From Linum tenue (lineage: Eukaryota > Streptophyta > Magnoliopsida > Malpighiales > Linaceae): 64,000 nucleotides of DNA. A program made the translations under genes and the position numbers. How positions within the stretch are numbered: the first letter of the stretch is position 1; the number at the start of each line of letters is the position of its first letter. Shown here in pieces: positions 42,371 through 53,527 of this stretch. The stretch is taken from positions 23,967,633 through 24,031,632 of the forward strand of contig CAMGYJ010000009.1 of assembly GCA_946122785.1 (NCBI GenBank), read 5' to 3'. The notes below the pieces were generated by a model that was given only the letters and a program-made list of their open reading frames with translations, did not search any database and had not been told where the DNA came from.

Positions 42371-45300
42371 ATGTGCTAAGTTACAATTGTCGAGGGTTGG
42401 GGAACCCCTCGGCAATTAAGAAAGTGAAGTCTTTACTTCAAAAACAAAATCCTCACATAGTCTTCTTAATGGAGACGAAAAGAATGCACCATGAATGGAA
42501 GGAGACAATGGTCAAGCTGGGTTGGAGCAATGGCTTCGGAGTAGGTTCGAATGGGAGATCAGGAGGGCTGATGGTGCTTTGGCAACCAGAGGTCCACCTA
42601 GAGATCAAAGGTTCATCAGATAATCACATAGACATGAAAATTAGGGAATGGGAGAAGGAGTGGAGACTAACGGGGCTGTATGGATGGCCTGAGCAGAGGA
42701 ATAAGCACCGAACCTGGAATCTAATTACACAACTGAAGGATTTGGTGGATCTACCATGGCTTATGACAGGTGATTTTAAACTTGTCCAATGCTACTCAGA
42801 GAAAAATGGGAAATTCGAAGCTGCAGAGAAAGAGATGGAAGGGTTTAATAGAGCCCTGGAAGAGTGCAGATTAGAAGATTTGGGTTTTTATGGAAGAAGG
42901 TTTACGTGGGATAATAATCACAAGGATGACACATTCTTGGAGGAAAGATTAGATCGTATGGTGGCTACAGAAGAGTGGGTGAATATGTATCCAGAAGCAA
43001 GGGTTTATCATATGAATCGATGTGGTTCAGATCATAACCCCCTGTTCTTGGTAACCCAACTAAATGAGCCTGAAATACAGTGGGGATCCTCTTTTCGATA
43101 TGAGGCATACTGGCAAAACCATCAAGAGATTAAAAGGGTGGTTGAGGAGGGATGGAAAAAAGCAAGAAATGGCTCAGTGATGGATAGAATAAGAGATTGC
43201 GAGGGTACTCTAAAGAGATGGAGCCAAACCACTTTTGGAAGCCTAAGATACAGGAAAAGGAAAATAGAGAGAATTCTTGGCCGCATTGAAAAGATGAATA
43301 AGACTGCAGCCATAGTTCAACAGAGAGATGCCTTGGAGAAAGAGCTAGAGGACATTCTGGCTCTTGAAGAGTTGAAGTGGAAACAGAGATCCAGGGCTGA
43401 ATGGCTAAAAGAGGGGGACAAAAACACGAAGTTCTTCCACTATAGGGCTTCTGAGAGAAGAAAGAGAAATACAATTAGGAAGCTAAAGGATGGAACTGGG
43501 GAGATGTTTGAAGGACAGGAAAGGGTAGCTGCCTGTCTGACATCCTTCTATAAAAGGCTGTTCTCGACTGAGAACAGGGTGCAAGGGACCCGTATCATTG
43601 ATTCTGTGCCAAGAAAGGTGACTGAGGAAATGAATGAGATGTTGGTGCAACCTTTCACAAGGGAAGAAATCTGGGCAGCCCTAAAGCAAATGGGACCATT
43701 GAAAGCACCTGGTGAGGATGGGATGCCTGCCCTGTTCTTTCAAAAGAACTGGGAGATTGTGGGAGATGAAGTAACAAAGGATTTACAAGGCTATCTAGAA
43801 ACAGGTAGGTTCCCTGAAGAGCTAAATCGAACCCTAATAACCTTGATCCCTAAGAAGAAGATCCCAACTACCCCTGGTGACTATAGACCTATCAGCTTGT
43901 GTAGAGTCTTATACAAGATTCTCTCAAAAGTTTTGGCAAACAGATTAAAGGTGATACTCCCCGATATCATTACACCTAACCAAAGTGCATTTGTCCCGGG
44001 GAGATTGATTACAGATAACATTCTAGTTGCTTTTGAATGTTTCCACTCAATGCAACAGAAAAAGAAAGGGAAAAGAGGCCTCTTGGCAGCTAAGCTAGAT
44101 ATCACAAAAGCTTATGACAGGGTGGAGTGGGGCTTTCTGGAGGCTATAATGAGGAAACTTGGATTCAATGACCGATGGATACAACTAGTGATGGAGTGTG
44201 TGTCTACTGTTTCCTATAGTATCCTAGTGAATGGGCACAAAACTGAGTGGTTTAAACCTACGAGAGGTTTGAGGCAGGGTGATCCTATCTCCCCATACCT
44301 TTTCCTACTAGTGGTAGAGGGATTATCTGGTTTACTTACAAGGGCAGAGGGAGATAGGAAGATTACAGGGCTGAAAGTTAAAGGAGGAGCTCCTACAATC
44401 TCTCACCTCCTGTTTGCGGATGACAGCATTCTTTTCATTAATGCAACTAAGCAGGAATGTGAGCAATTGAAGAGCATACTGACCCTCTATGAACAAGAGT
44501 CTGGCCAGCAAGTAAATTTGACGAAATCTGAATTGTCTTTTAGTCCAAATGTGGAGATGGACAAAAGACAAGAATTGGCGGATGTTCTAGGGATGAGGTG
44601 TGTGCCCTTTCATGAAAAATACTTAGGCCTTCCAACAAAAGTAGGAAGGGGAAAGAAGGCTGTGTTTGGCTATCTAGTGGATAGAGTATGAAGCAAGGTA
44701 AAACAATGGAAGAGCAAGTTGCTATCTATTGCTGGGAAAGAAGTTATCATCAAATCGGTGGCTCAATCCCAAATGACCTATGCAATGTCGATATTCTTAA
44801 TTCCAACAGGGGTGATAAAGGAGATTCAAAGACTCATCACCAATTTCTGGTGGGGACAGCAACAGGAGGAGAAAAAGACACATTGGTTAAGATGGGAGGA
44901 AGTTAGTAGACCAAAATCCCAAGGAGGTCTGGGGTTCAGGGATCTAAAATGCTTCAATATTGCACTCCTAGGGAAACAGTTGTGGAGGTTGATGAAGGAA
45001 CCTACTTCACTGGTGGCTAGGGTAATGAAAGCTAAGTATTATCCCTCAAGGGATATACTAGAGGCTGAGAAGGGAGCTTGCTCAAGCTTTGTATGGAAGG
45101 GCCTGCTGGAGGCCAAGAGCCTGATCAAGAAGGGCGCTAGATGGCGAGTTGGCAATGGCAACAGTATCGACATTTGGCTGGACAAGTGGATACCTAATAG
45201 CAAGACTCATAAGGTGCAATCCCCTGTATCAAGGGTGGGCAGTACTACCTCAGTAGCAGAATTATTGGATTTGGAAAGCAGAAGTTGGAATCAGAACCTG

Positions 45301-46445
45301 CTACAAGCACATTTCTGCCCTTCGGATCGCAAACAAATTCTCAAAATCCCTATCCCTCGCCAACCATGTATGGATGAAAAGGTGTGGAGCCTAGAAAAAA
45401 CAGGGGAATATACAGTCAAATCGGCCTACAGGCTCTGGAAGAATAAAGATGAGGAGGAACTGGGGGAACTATACACACCAGTAAATTGGAAGAGACTATG
45501 GAAACTAGATATACCCCCTAAGGTCAAGCTGTTTTCGTGGAGATGGATTCGCGACATTCTACCGACAGGAAAAAGAATTCTGGATAGAACTCAACAAGGA
45601 ACAGGAGGGTGCCCATTCTGCGATTTGCCAGAAACCCAAAAACACATCTTCCAAGATTGTGCGTGGGTGAGGAGGGTAACCAGACCTACTGACATGCATC
45701 TACTGTTTGAGAGAGGGGAAGATCTTACCTGTGAGGAGTGGTTTTGTAGTCTGCAGGAGACGGAAGACGATGCACAGATCGGGAGATTTCTCGTCTCTCT
45801 CTGGTTCATCTGGGACCAAAGAAACAGTCAAGTCTGGAATAAGCGAAAATTGGAGGAATGGGAGATAATCTCGAAAGCTATGGCATGGTTGAGTGAATAC
45901 CTGGAATTTCAGGAGGAAGTGAAGGTGGCGGAGCAGAGAAATGAGGAATGGAGTCTGTCCCAGTCGACGGATTTCACTATCTCAGTGGATGCGGGGTGCT
46001 TGCCGGATCAAGGAACAGGTTTTGGGGTGGTAGCGAGGAGGAAGGATGGTGGGTTTGTGGCAGCGGCGGTGAGAAGAACTCGAGGCAATGGGAGGCGGCG
46101 GAGGCGGAGGCCATGGCGATGCTGTTCGGGATGGAAATTGGTCGCCGTCTCCAAATGCGATTCATTTCCATTCAATCCGATTGCCAACGAGTGGTGAGGA
46201 TGATAGAAGGCCAAACGACATCGTCCCTTGAGGTAGGCCAGATTGTGAAGGAGGTGAGAGAGATGGGCTTAGGCTTTGACAAGATTGAGTGGGCTTTTGT
46301 AAAACGAGCCCACAACATATCAGCTCACTGTATGGCCCATATTGCATGCAATTGGGAGGAAGATGAGTGTTGGGTGGATAGTCCACCAATTTTCTTGGCT
46401 ACTCTTCTTAGAGAGGAGTCTATTTGTTTGAACATTTCTCATTAA
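42367..46445 (+). pseudogene. LINE ORF2 (endonuclease, RT, RNase H), stop and frameshift
   Basis: ATG at 42367. APE-type endonuclease at residues 1-230: LSYNCRGLGN, METKR, a GDFK motif (codon AAA 42778-42780) where the family has GDFN, and GSDHNP. RT: DITKAYDRVEW and the catalytic FADDS (about 44415-44429). TGA at 44689-44691 interrupts the frame right after RT; the same phase continues with the zf-RVT region (GGLGFRDLKCFNIALLGKQL, PPKVKLFSWR). Near 46050-46090 a frameshift moves the C-terminal RNase H domain (EAEAMAMLFGMEIG, SDCQRVV, KRAHNISAHCMA) into another frame that ends at 46445. Normally nicks DNA and copies the RNA. Confidence 0.9.
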
Positions 46446-46667
46446 TAATATTAGCAGGAAGTATTTCTCAAAAAAACAATGAGTTGTAGTAGTAAGCATC
46501 GGAGTTGTAGTCCTATAATTGTAAAAAATAACAACTACAACTGCAAACATTAACACGACAACAACTATAATTGTGTCGAAACATCTTTGATTGAGTTACA
46601 TACAATCAATCTATATTTTGTGGGGTTTAAACCCAATCAACGGCATACTCATCCATGTGTGTATGGT

Positions 46668-47884
46668 CAGGAGAGCGTAGCCAGGATTTTGTCGAGGGTG
46701 GGTCCATTAGAAAAATATATACGATAAAATAATTTGTTATCTTTTTAAATCATCATGATATAATTTTGTATTTACAAAAACTTGATAAATTAAATATTTT
46801 TCAAAATATCAAGAATATCACTATATGGAGAGTTCTACGGTACCCCGGGTGAAATCCGATGTACTGCATACCTTAAGTAAGAAAACGCTATCCAGAACTT
46901 GAATTAACTGATCTTTCGGACATTATACTATACTCTAACCCTTAAAGATCAAAACCTAGGTCTTAATTCTCTAAATCTTATACCCCAAAATCAATTTAAT
47001 TAGAAACAATAATCGACGGTTATGATTCGTCCAAATACAGGCAAAAAAATCAATGCACCATCTTAGGGTTTATAGTTTATGATTTGGATAATTGGAACCT
47101 AGGGTTCAGTCCAAAAATCCTCCTAATTCGAGGTCTAGTTAGCATTTTCATACTCAAGGTATGTGATACCCCGGATTTCACTCGGGGTACCGTAGAAGGC
47201 ACCCTCACTATATATGTATCAAAAAATTATTAATGATTTAGTGAGATATTTGCTTTTGCATGTTGTTCTTCGTCGAGACCGTTTAGCATCAATAACTCAA
47301 ATTGGGGGGAAAGATCTAATAATGAATCTTATACTATTTAGTATTTACTAACACTTTCCTGCTAACGAAAACTAACTTATTCGTGCTTAAAGTTTTTGTA
47401 AATTCGAATATCATGTGCTTAACAAATGGGGTTACAAAGATTCGAAGAAATAAGATATCGGTCAACCATTCTCAATTAGAAGTGCCCTAAATTGCATTTG
47501 CAATTAATGATATACTATTTAACTCATTTTTGTCCTTATAGGAACCACTAGTTACACTCTCCGTACCTCTGATCGAAATAAAATTATTTTTACAAATTAG
47601 CTATGATTTGGTGGAAAAAAAAATTTAGATTTGAATAAATACATCTTTAATTTTAGGTGGATCATATGCACCATTATCATTTGTACATAGCTCGTTATAA
47701 AAATATTGAATATGTCAATGCACAACTTATAAAACATACATAAAATATTTGAAAAGTCAACCATTTTCATTTAGATGCGTGTTATTTTTCATACCCGATT
47801 AACTATTATACATAATTAATCATTTTCCATCACGAACCAGAGTAGTTCCCGGACCCAACCTTTAACCCTCTGCCTCCGCCCCTG
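46668..47884. mobile_element. hAT element, 1.2 kb, hosting a MULE-type MITE
   Basis: Ends CAGGAGAGCGTAGCCAGG and the complement of CTCTGCCTCCGCCCCTG. Flanked by near-identical 8-mers TGTATGGT (46660-46667) and TGTATAGT (47885-47892), one mismatch. No transposase ORF. Older than the perfect-duplication hATs, judged by the mismatched duplication. Confidence 0.7.
46827..47204. mobile_element. Mutator-like MITE, 378 bp
   Basis: Terminal inverted repeats of about 55 bp (GGAGAGTTCTACGGTACCCC versus GGGTGCCTTCTACGGTACCCC, then 'gtgaaatccg' on both). Flanked by a perfect 9-bp duplication TCACTATAT (46818-46826 and 47205-47213), the length Mutator-type transposases leave. No coding potential. Confidence 0.85.
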
Positions 47885-47892
47885 TGTATAGT

Positions 47893-48731
47893 GGTGGCAA
47901 GGGTGGTTGTGATAGATGAGAATAAACTGAGTTTGTTTGCTTAGGGTGTTTAATATGATAACATCATTGTCCATTTAAAAAAGCCAACAATGTAGCGATC
48001 GAAAACATCATTGTCCACGAAAACATCATTGTAAATTGAACTGCTCATTCTACCTAGTGTAATGAGAGAAACCATGCATGTTCATCTCAATTCTATATTT
48101 TATTTAGAGAGCCCACGAAACATCATTCATTGTAAACTGAATTATATTGCTCAATTAGTAACATAAAAGATTGCGTAACAGATGGGGTTCATCTGTTGGC
48201 TTCGAAACATACGTTTGTGAAAAAGCCAACAATATGTAGCCATGGACATGATGTACATTCGTAACAAAATTGGTCTTCATCATCTGAGGATCCTAGTAGG
48301 TAGGCTGGCAGCCGGCCGGCAAAGCAAGCTAGAAACGCCGGCCACCTGACCTTGGGGATCTCCACTGCGGCCTTGCGCGAGGTGGCGAGACAAGAACAGA
48401 TAGCGACAACTGTTGTATTGTATTTGTATGCATGGTGTGGGAAACAAGGTTTGTTGTCCTCGTCTTGCCTTTCACTTTCCTTAAGGCTCGGACCGGATCG
48501 ATGCGTCTGCTTATTTCGTCGATTGATCACAAGAAACGGCCCGGCCCGGCCCATAAGATGCTGCCGTGGCGTGGGGGTTGTCTTGTCCTCCCTCCTATAT
48601 TTCCAACTAGTTTGTAACTATGAGTCTATGACGACGAGGAACCACCAAAACGGACGTTATTGGAAGATGCCCAAACATGTACAAAGGGGTATTTCCCTCT
48701 CAATCTCTTCCTATACCTCCGAGACGGTATC
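47893..48731. other. Intergenic; no gene recognised
   Basis: Open frames around 48190-48600 on both strands have no recognisable domain. A small duplication 'gaaaacatcattgtccac' occurs near 48000. Confidence 0.4.
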
Positions 48732-49089
48732 TGTTGACTTGAATCTGACTATCAGCCGCTACGACTGGAATAGACGGGGTTTCGCGGTGTATGGGCTCAA
48801 TGTTATTTGGGTTCGGGTTCTGGGTCTGGTCTGTAACTGTTTTTCCTTTGCCAGATTGAATTAGATTTAGATCCACATGGAGAAGTATAAATACTTCTCA
48901 TCTCCTCTGTAATCTGTAATCTCCTCGATATAGTGAAACTGGTTTAATTTTCTCTCGCCCGTGGACTAGCTAACACACATCGTGTTAGTGAACCACGTAA
49001 ATTTTGTGTCGTGTTTTCGATTCTCGCTTTCGTATTCTTGCTTTGTCGATTTCAACGATTTCCCGATCTTTAGCAGCGCGTTTATAACA
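48732..49089 (+). repeat. Solo LTR, Ty1/copia type (358 bp)
   Basis: TGTTGACTTGAATC...GTTTATAACA with TG...CA ends. It has a TATA box 'agtataaatac' (about 48884-48894) and a downstream 'gtgttagtgaaccacgtaaatt' stretch typical of copia LTRs. Flanking 5-mers are GTATC and ATATC (4 of 5 match). No internal domain follows, so it is a solo LTR left by recombination. Confidence 0.7.
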
Positions 49090-49578
49090 ATATCCTTTCT
49101 TCTACAACCTGACGAGTGACCCTCTTTTAGACCATCCACAATGTGAGTGGGAGGGAAAATGGAGAAAATAGAGAAAATGGGGAAAAAAGGATGTTTTAGT
49201 CACAATGTGGAGGGTGGAAAAAGTGGGTAATTAGTTTAACACTTTGTTATTAAAATCAATCTACAGTTGATTTCCTCACTTTATTTTTATATAATGATCA
49301 TTATTTTTACGTAGTTAGTAATAACTAATTAATACGAATATTTAGATATAATTTTTTTTAATTTGGATATAATTTTTTTCTTCACTAATTAAATATAACA
49401 TCATTAATTTTGTCAGTTGTGGATAAAATCAATCAGAATACCTCACAATAAAAGAAAACCATTAAAACAAATAAATTAGAACAAAAAAATTAAAAAAACA
49501 AATTATATGCGGGCCCGGCAGTGAGCCCCTCCTCCCTCCCTTGCATCCACCATTTGTTTGCTAGTGGGTGGGTATTCC

Positions 49579-50669
49579 TAGGGCTGGCAGAACGGTTTTC
49601 GGTTAGCAGTTAACCGGTCGGTTACGACCGAACCGACCGGTTTTCGGCTAACCGAAAACCGCTCTGTATTTGCGTCGGTCGGTTGCCGGGGGAGAGGCTC
49701 GGCTAGCCGATTAACCGCGGTCAGTAACCGGCGGTTAACCGGCTAACCGACCACCGCCCATTGAGTCAAAACGACCCCGCAGCCCTACCCAAAACGACCC
49801 CTTCCCCCAACCAGCCAGCCCCAAAACGACCCCTTCCCCCAGCTCCAAAACGACCCATCTCCTCTCCAACCCAAATCGCCACAACCTCATCTCCACTTCT
49901 TCTTCTTCCTCCTCACAACCTCGTCGCTCTGGCCCAGAGTCTCTTCGGCCGCCGATTACCCCCGGGCCTCACCTTGATCTTCGACGCCACCACCGGCTAC
50001 GCCCACAACGAAATCTTCGACGCGGGCGAGGCCTACCTCGCCACCAAGATCAACCACGACACCGACTGCCTCCACGTCACCAAGACCGCCGCCGACAAGA
50101 ACCTCTTCTTCTCGTTCGAGAACAACGAGCGGATCGTCGACAAGTTCCGGGGCCTCGAGCTCGCCTGGCGCTTCTTCCGCTCCCCCAGATCCTCGTCGTT
50201 GGCCGGGCGAGGCGACCCGACCAACCCGGCCGGGTCAATCACGTCGCCGGAGAAACGCTGCGAGTAGTCTCATGCCACGGCGCCACCGCGAGTCGTCTCA
50301 TGCAGCGGTTTTCTTCCGGTGGAGGAAGGGGAGAGAGGAGAAGATAAGGTTCTGGTGGAGGAAATGGTGGGGAAGGAAGGAGAGAGAAGAGAAGGGTCTG
50401 GTGGAGGAAGGGGAGAGAGGAGAAGATAAGGTTTGAGATTGAGTGGTGCAGATCTTTTCTTCTTTTTTTAATTTTTTTTTTTTGGAAAAATGTAATTTTT
50501 TCGGTTGGCCGGCTAACCGAGCTCAAAACCGGAATCGCTCGATCGGTTGGCCGGCTAACCGTGCCCTTTCTTCGGTCGGTGGTCGGCAGCTTAAGGAGGG
50601 GTCTCGGTTTAACCGATAACCGGGTTTTCGGTTTTCGGTTAAACCGAAACCGACCGGTTGCCACCCCTA
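49579..50669. mobile_element. hAT element with a captured host gene fragment (Pack-hAT), 1.09 kb
   Basis: Perfect 8-bp duplication GGTATTCC at 49571-49578 and 50670-50677. Ends TAGGGCTGGCAGAACGG and the complement of CCGGTTGCCACCCCTA, with dense 'ggttaaccg'/'ggtttcggtt' subterminal motifs on both sides. The GC-rich interior (about 49760-50270) is unlike the A/T-rich surroundings and encodes part of a host protein family. Confidence 0.9.
49860..50215 (+). pseudogene. AAA-ATPase (BCS1/AATP1-like) N-terminal domain fragment
   Basis: Open + frame reading IFDATTGYAHNEIFDAGEAY, then LATKI, VTKTAADKNLFFS, and ERIVDKFRGLELAWRF. This matches the layout of the AAA_assoc domain (N-terminal to the ATPase in plant BCS1-type AAA proteins: Y-x-A-A-x-x-Y-L, V-D-x-F-x-G-x-x-x-x-W). 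The P-loop ATPase domain is missing and no ATG opens the frame, so it is a fragment carried by the hAT rather than a gene. Confidence 0.65.
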
Positions 50670-50782
50670 GGTATTCCCACCCAAATTTTCCCTTTTCTCC
50701 ATCTTTTTCACTTTTCCCACCCACATTGTGGGTTATTTTCCCACTTTTCCCCCTAAACCCACATACATTGTGGAGAGTCTTA

Positions 50783-52541
50783 GTCGCCTAGTCTTATTTT
50801 TGGGTGGGTGATTATGAGAGTCGGGTCATTAGTTGCTCATTTCTGTGTTATTTCTGAAATGTGGTCTTCAGGTCTGAGTAACATACAATATTTATCATTA
50901 TAAATTAAAATAGTTTTCATTCGGTACGTACAACTCCAACTTTATTATAAACTAGTTTTCTAACATGCGCTTCGCAGCGGTGAGAAACTAATTACGTATA
51001 AATTTCATCCACTCATTTAATAATTTAGTTAAAATAAAATAATTCAAAAAATAGTTTAATAGATACTTTCATAAACTTACATAGTGTCTTAATTATTACG
51101 AAAGACTTACATAATACATTATTATTAATTGATATATGAATATAACTATTCCTTCATAATGTTTGCATAATGTATTTTTAGTTTATGTAATTGTTATAGA
51201 ATAATGTTACATAAATCTTCCGTAATGTGTGATCTAATAATATAATGAGGTTACGGATAACTCTCACATTTTATTAAACTATTATTTAAAATCAATTTAT
51301 CTTACAGAACTTTTGCATAATACAAATTGATGAGAGAGTGAATATCATATGTAATAATGAAGGAAGTTTATTTAGTAATAAGTTAATTAAGTTGCGAAAA
51401 GTATCACAATTGATTAAAATGTTATGTAAAACTAAATGACCTTACAAAACCTTTGTGTAATGCAAATTGTTGAGATGTCCAGCCGTTTAATTAAAATTTA
51501 GAAATTTCCTTTGATATTTAGAAATTTATACCATATTCCATGTGATATGACCATTAGATCTCCTTTTTTGAGTTTCGATCAATCTCAACGGTCAATTAAT
51601 ATTTTCTAATAAATTGAACATCGGGTTTGAGTTTAGCGAATCGGGCCCTGGGGTTTATCCATTAGAGATTAGAGTATAATATCATGTCCCAAATTCGGTT
51701 TAATTCATGGTTTAGATAGTGATATTTCGCTAAAAGTACCTGGAGTATAGTATACTCCAGGAGTACACCAATCAGACTCATATATTAGGAAAGACTTACA
51801 TATTATATTTGTTTCATTGATAGATAAGAAATTATGATCTCTTGATAAGCTTTATGTTCTTTTTTATTATCATGGAAGCTTTATGTAATATATCTGTAAT
51901 TTACATAATTATTATAAAATGGTGTTATGTAATCTTCAGTAATATATGGTCTAATAATATAATAAAGTTGTGGAACGTATTACATTTAATTAAACTACTA
52001 TGTAAAAGTCAACTTACCATACAAAACTTTTGTGTAATGATAATTGATGAGATATTTAAAAAAAATAGATAATTGATGAGGTGATGAACATTCTAGTTAA
52101 TAATAATTTTTATGAAATATTTTTTAATGCATAAACTTTCTGTAATATGAAATGAAAAAGTAGAATAAAAGGATTTAAATAATGTAATTTTAATATATAA
52201 ATATTTCGCTAAATTTAATTCTGCTCTTGTTAGGAGATGCATTCAATCTAATTCAAGATGATCAGCATCTCACCTAATTCTTCTCTTGCGAAAAGGGAGA
52301 TGGAGTTGTGGAAGAAGGGTATATTGATGGGAACGGATTAGGTCAGTGATCTTATGGTTAGTGATCATAAGTAACTCGTCCACATCAACATGACATCAGT
52401 ATTTCTCTCTTTCCTGGAAAGTCTTTTATCTTTTCCTCTTTAATCTTTAACGGACGATTTCTCTCTCGTTTTAAGTCAAAATTTAATTTTTTTGCACAGA
52501 TAAATCAGATTAAATGTTTTCTTTAAAATGATATTCACTTT
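50783..52541. other. A/T-rich intergenic with diverged duplication
   Basis: Two related stretches (about 51090-51480 and 51780-52100) share 'taatatataa/gtgatctaataatataat.aggtt.cgg' and 'ttgtgtaatg.aaattgatgag' blocks, giving an old duplication of about 0.7 kb spacing. A GC-rich tag 'catgcgcttcgcagcgg' at 50963-50980 resembles the one at 12.25 kb. No coding potential. Confidence 0.4.
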
Positions 52542-52890
52542 GATATATTTTTAGTACAAAAAAAATTGAATAATTTTTTATTTAAACAAAATCAAGTCAA
52601 TACGCAATGTCCGTGTGGGATACTTTTATCAAATAAACAGTGTTCGTGTGAGATATTTTGTATTGTATAAAACAAAACCAAGTCAATAAAAAATAGTCAG
52701 ATAAATTGAATAATTAAATGATGATATATTTTTAGTACAAAAAAAATTGAATAATTATATATTTAAACAAAATCAAGTCAATACGCAATGTCCGTGTGGG
52801 ATACTTTTATCAAATAAACAGTGTTCGTATGAGATATTTTGTATTGTATAAAAAAAAACCAAGTCAATAAAAATAGTCAGATAAATTAAT
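52542..52890. repeat. 181-bp tandem duplication
   Basis: Copy 1 from 52542 and copy 2 from 52723 are nearly identical: 'gatatatttttagtac...caaaatcaagtcaatacgcaatgtccgtgtgggatac...' in both. Internally each copy also has a half-repeat ('aagtcaata' and 'tgtccgtgtgggatact/tgttcgtgtgagatatt'). Confidence 0.9.
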
Positions 52891-53098
52891 TGATTCATTA
52901 AAAGGGGGGATAATGTAGAAATCGAGTGATAAAATCCTAGGATGTTCTAGAGTCATATTCCACGAGGTCTTTTGATAGCAACTACTCAAAACTAATGCTC
53001 TTCTTCGAATAAGGGAATGCAAATCTTAGTATGCTAAAGCATGTATAAAGAAACAAATAACAGCAAGTAAAAAAGATGATCAAGCAAGTCATTAAAAC

Positions 53099-53519
53099 TA
53101 GGGGTGGTTATACGATCCGGTTCGGTTAAATTGGCCCAAATTGATCCGGTCCAGTCCGGTCTTTTTGAAAATATAAGGACCAAAGATTGGATTGGATTGG
53201 ATACAGTCCGGTCTTGACCCGGTCCGGTCTCAGTTCGGTCTTGATTTTATATTGAGCTTGTGGGGATTTAAGTGACCTAGGACCTAAAGTGCAAAGGTTT
53301 GTGACCGTTTATGCAAATTACCCTTAAGTTTTGGGTGTTGAACTCTCTTATCCGGTCTTTATCCAGTTTTTTATCCGGTCCCGAATGGTTTTTACCTCAA
53401 ATCTAAGCCCAAAGATTGGATTGGATTGTTTACTATCCGGTCCCGGTCCGGTCTCGGTCCGGGTTATACGGTCCGGTTTCGGGTAAAACCAAAAAACCCA
53501 GACCAAATAGCCAGCCCCA
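53099..53519. mobile_element. Non-autonomous hAT element, 421 bp
   Basis: Perfect 8-bp duplication ATTAAAAC at 53091-53098 and 53520-53527. Ends TAGGGGTGGTTATACGATCC and the complement of AAATAGCCAGCCCCA are inverted repeats. Interior is full of 'ccggtccggtc' motifs; no ORF. Confidence 0.88.
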
Positions 53520-53527
53520 ATTAAAAC

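Larger units (their letters stand above)
40708..46474 (+). mobile_element. Full-length LINE (plant L1-type non-LTR retrotransposon), inactivated
   Basis: Flanked by a 17-18-bp target duplication 'aacaatgagttgtagta' (40691-40707 and 46475-46491), with a short A-run at the 3' end. The 5' UTR (40708-40961) starts 'ttatgtgagggaattt'. ORF1 and ORF2 follow in order. The complete 5' end and well-preserved duplication suggest a fairly recent insertion, although both ORFs are broken. Confidence 0.92.
49130..50779. mobile_element. PIF/Harbinger-like element hosting a Pack-hAT
   Basis: Ends GACCATCCACAATGTGAGTG and the complement of ACATACATTGTGGAGAGTC, bordered by TTA on both sides (49127-49129 and 50780-50782), the PIF/Harbinger target. 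Subterminal 'cacaatgtg' motifs recur. The element's own sequence is about 550 bp (49130-49570 and 50678-50779); the rest is the nested hAT. Confidence 0.75.
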
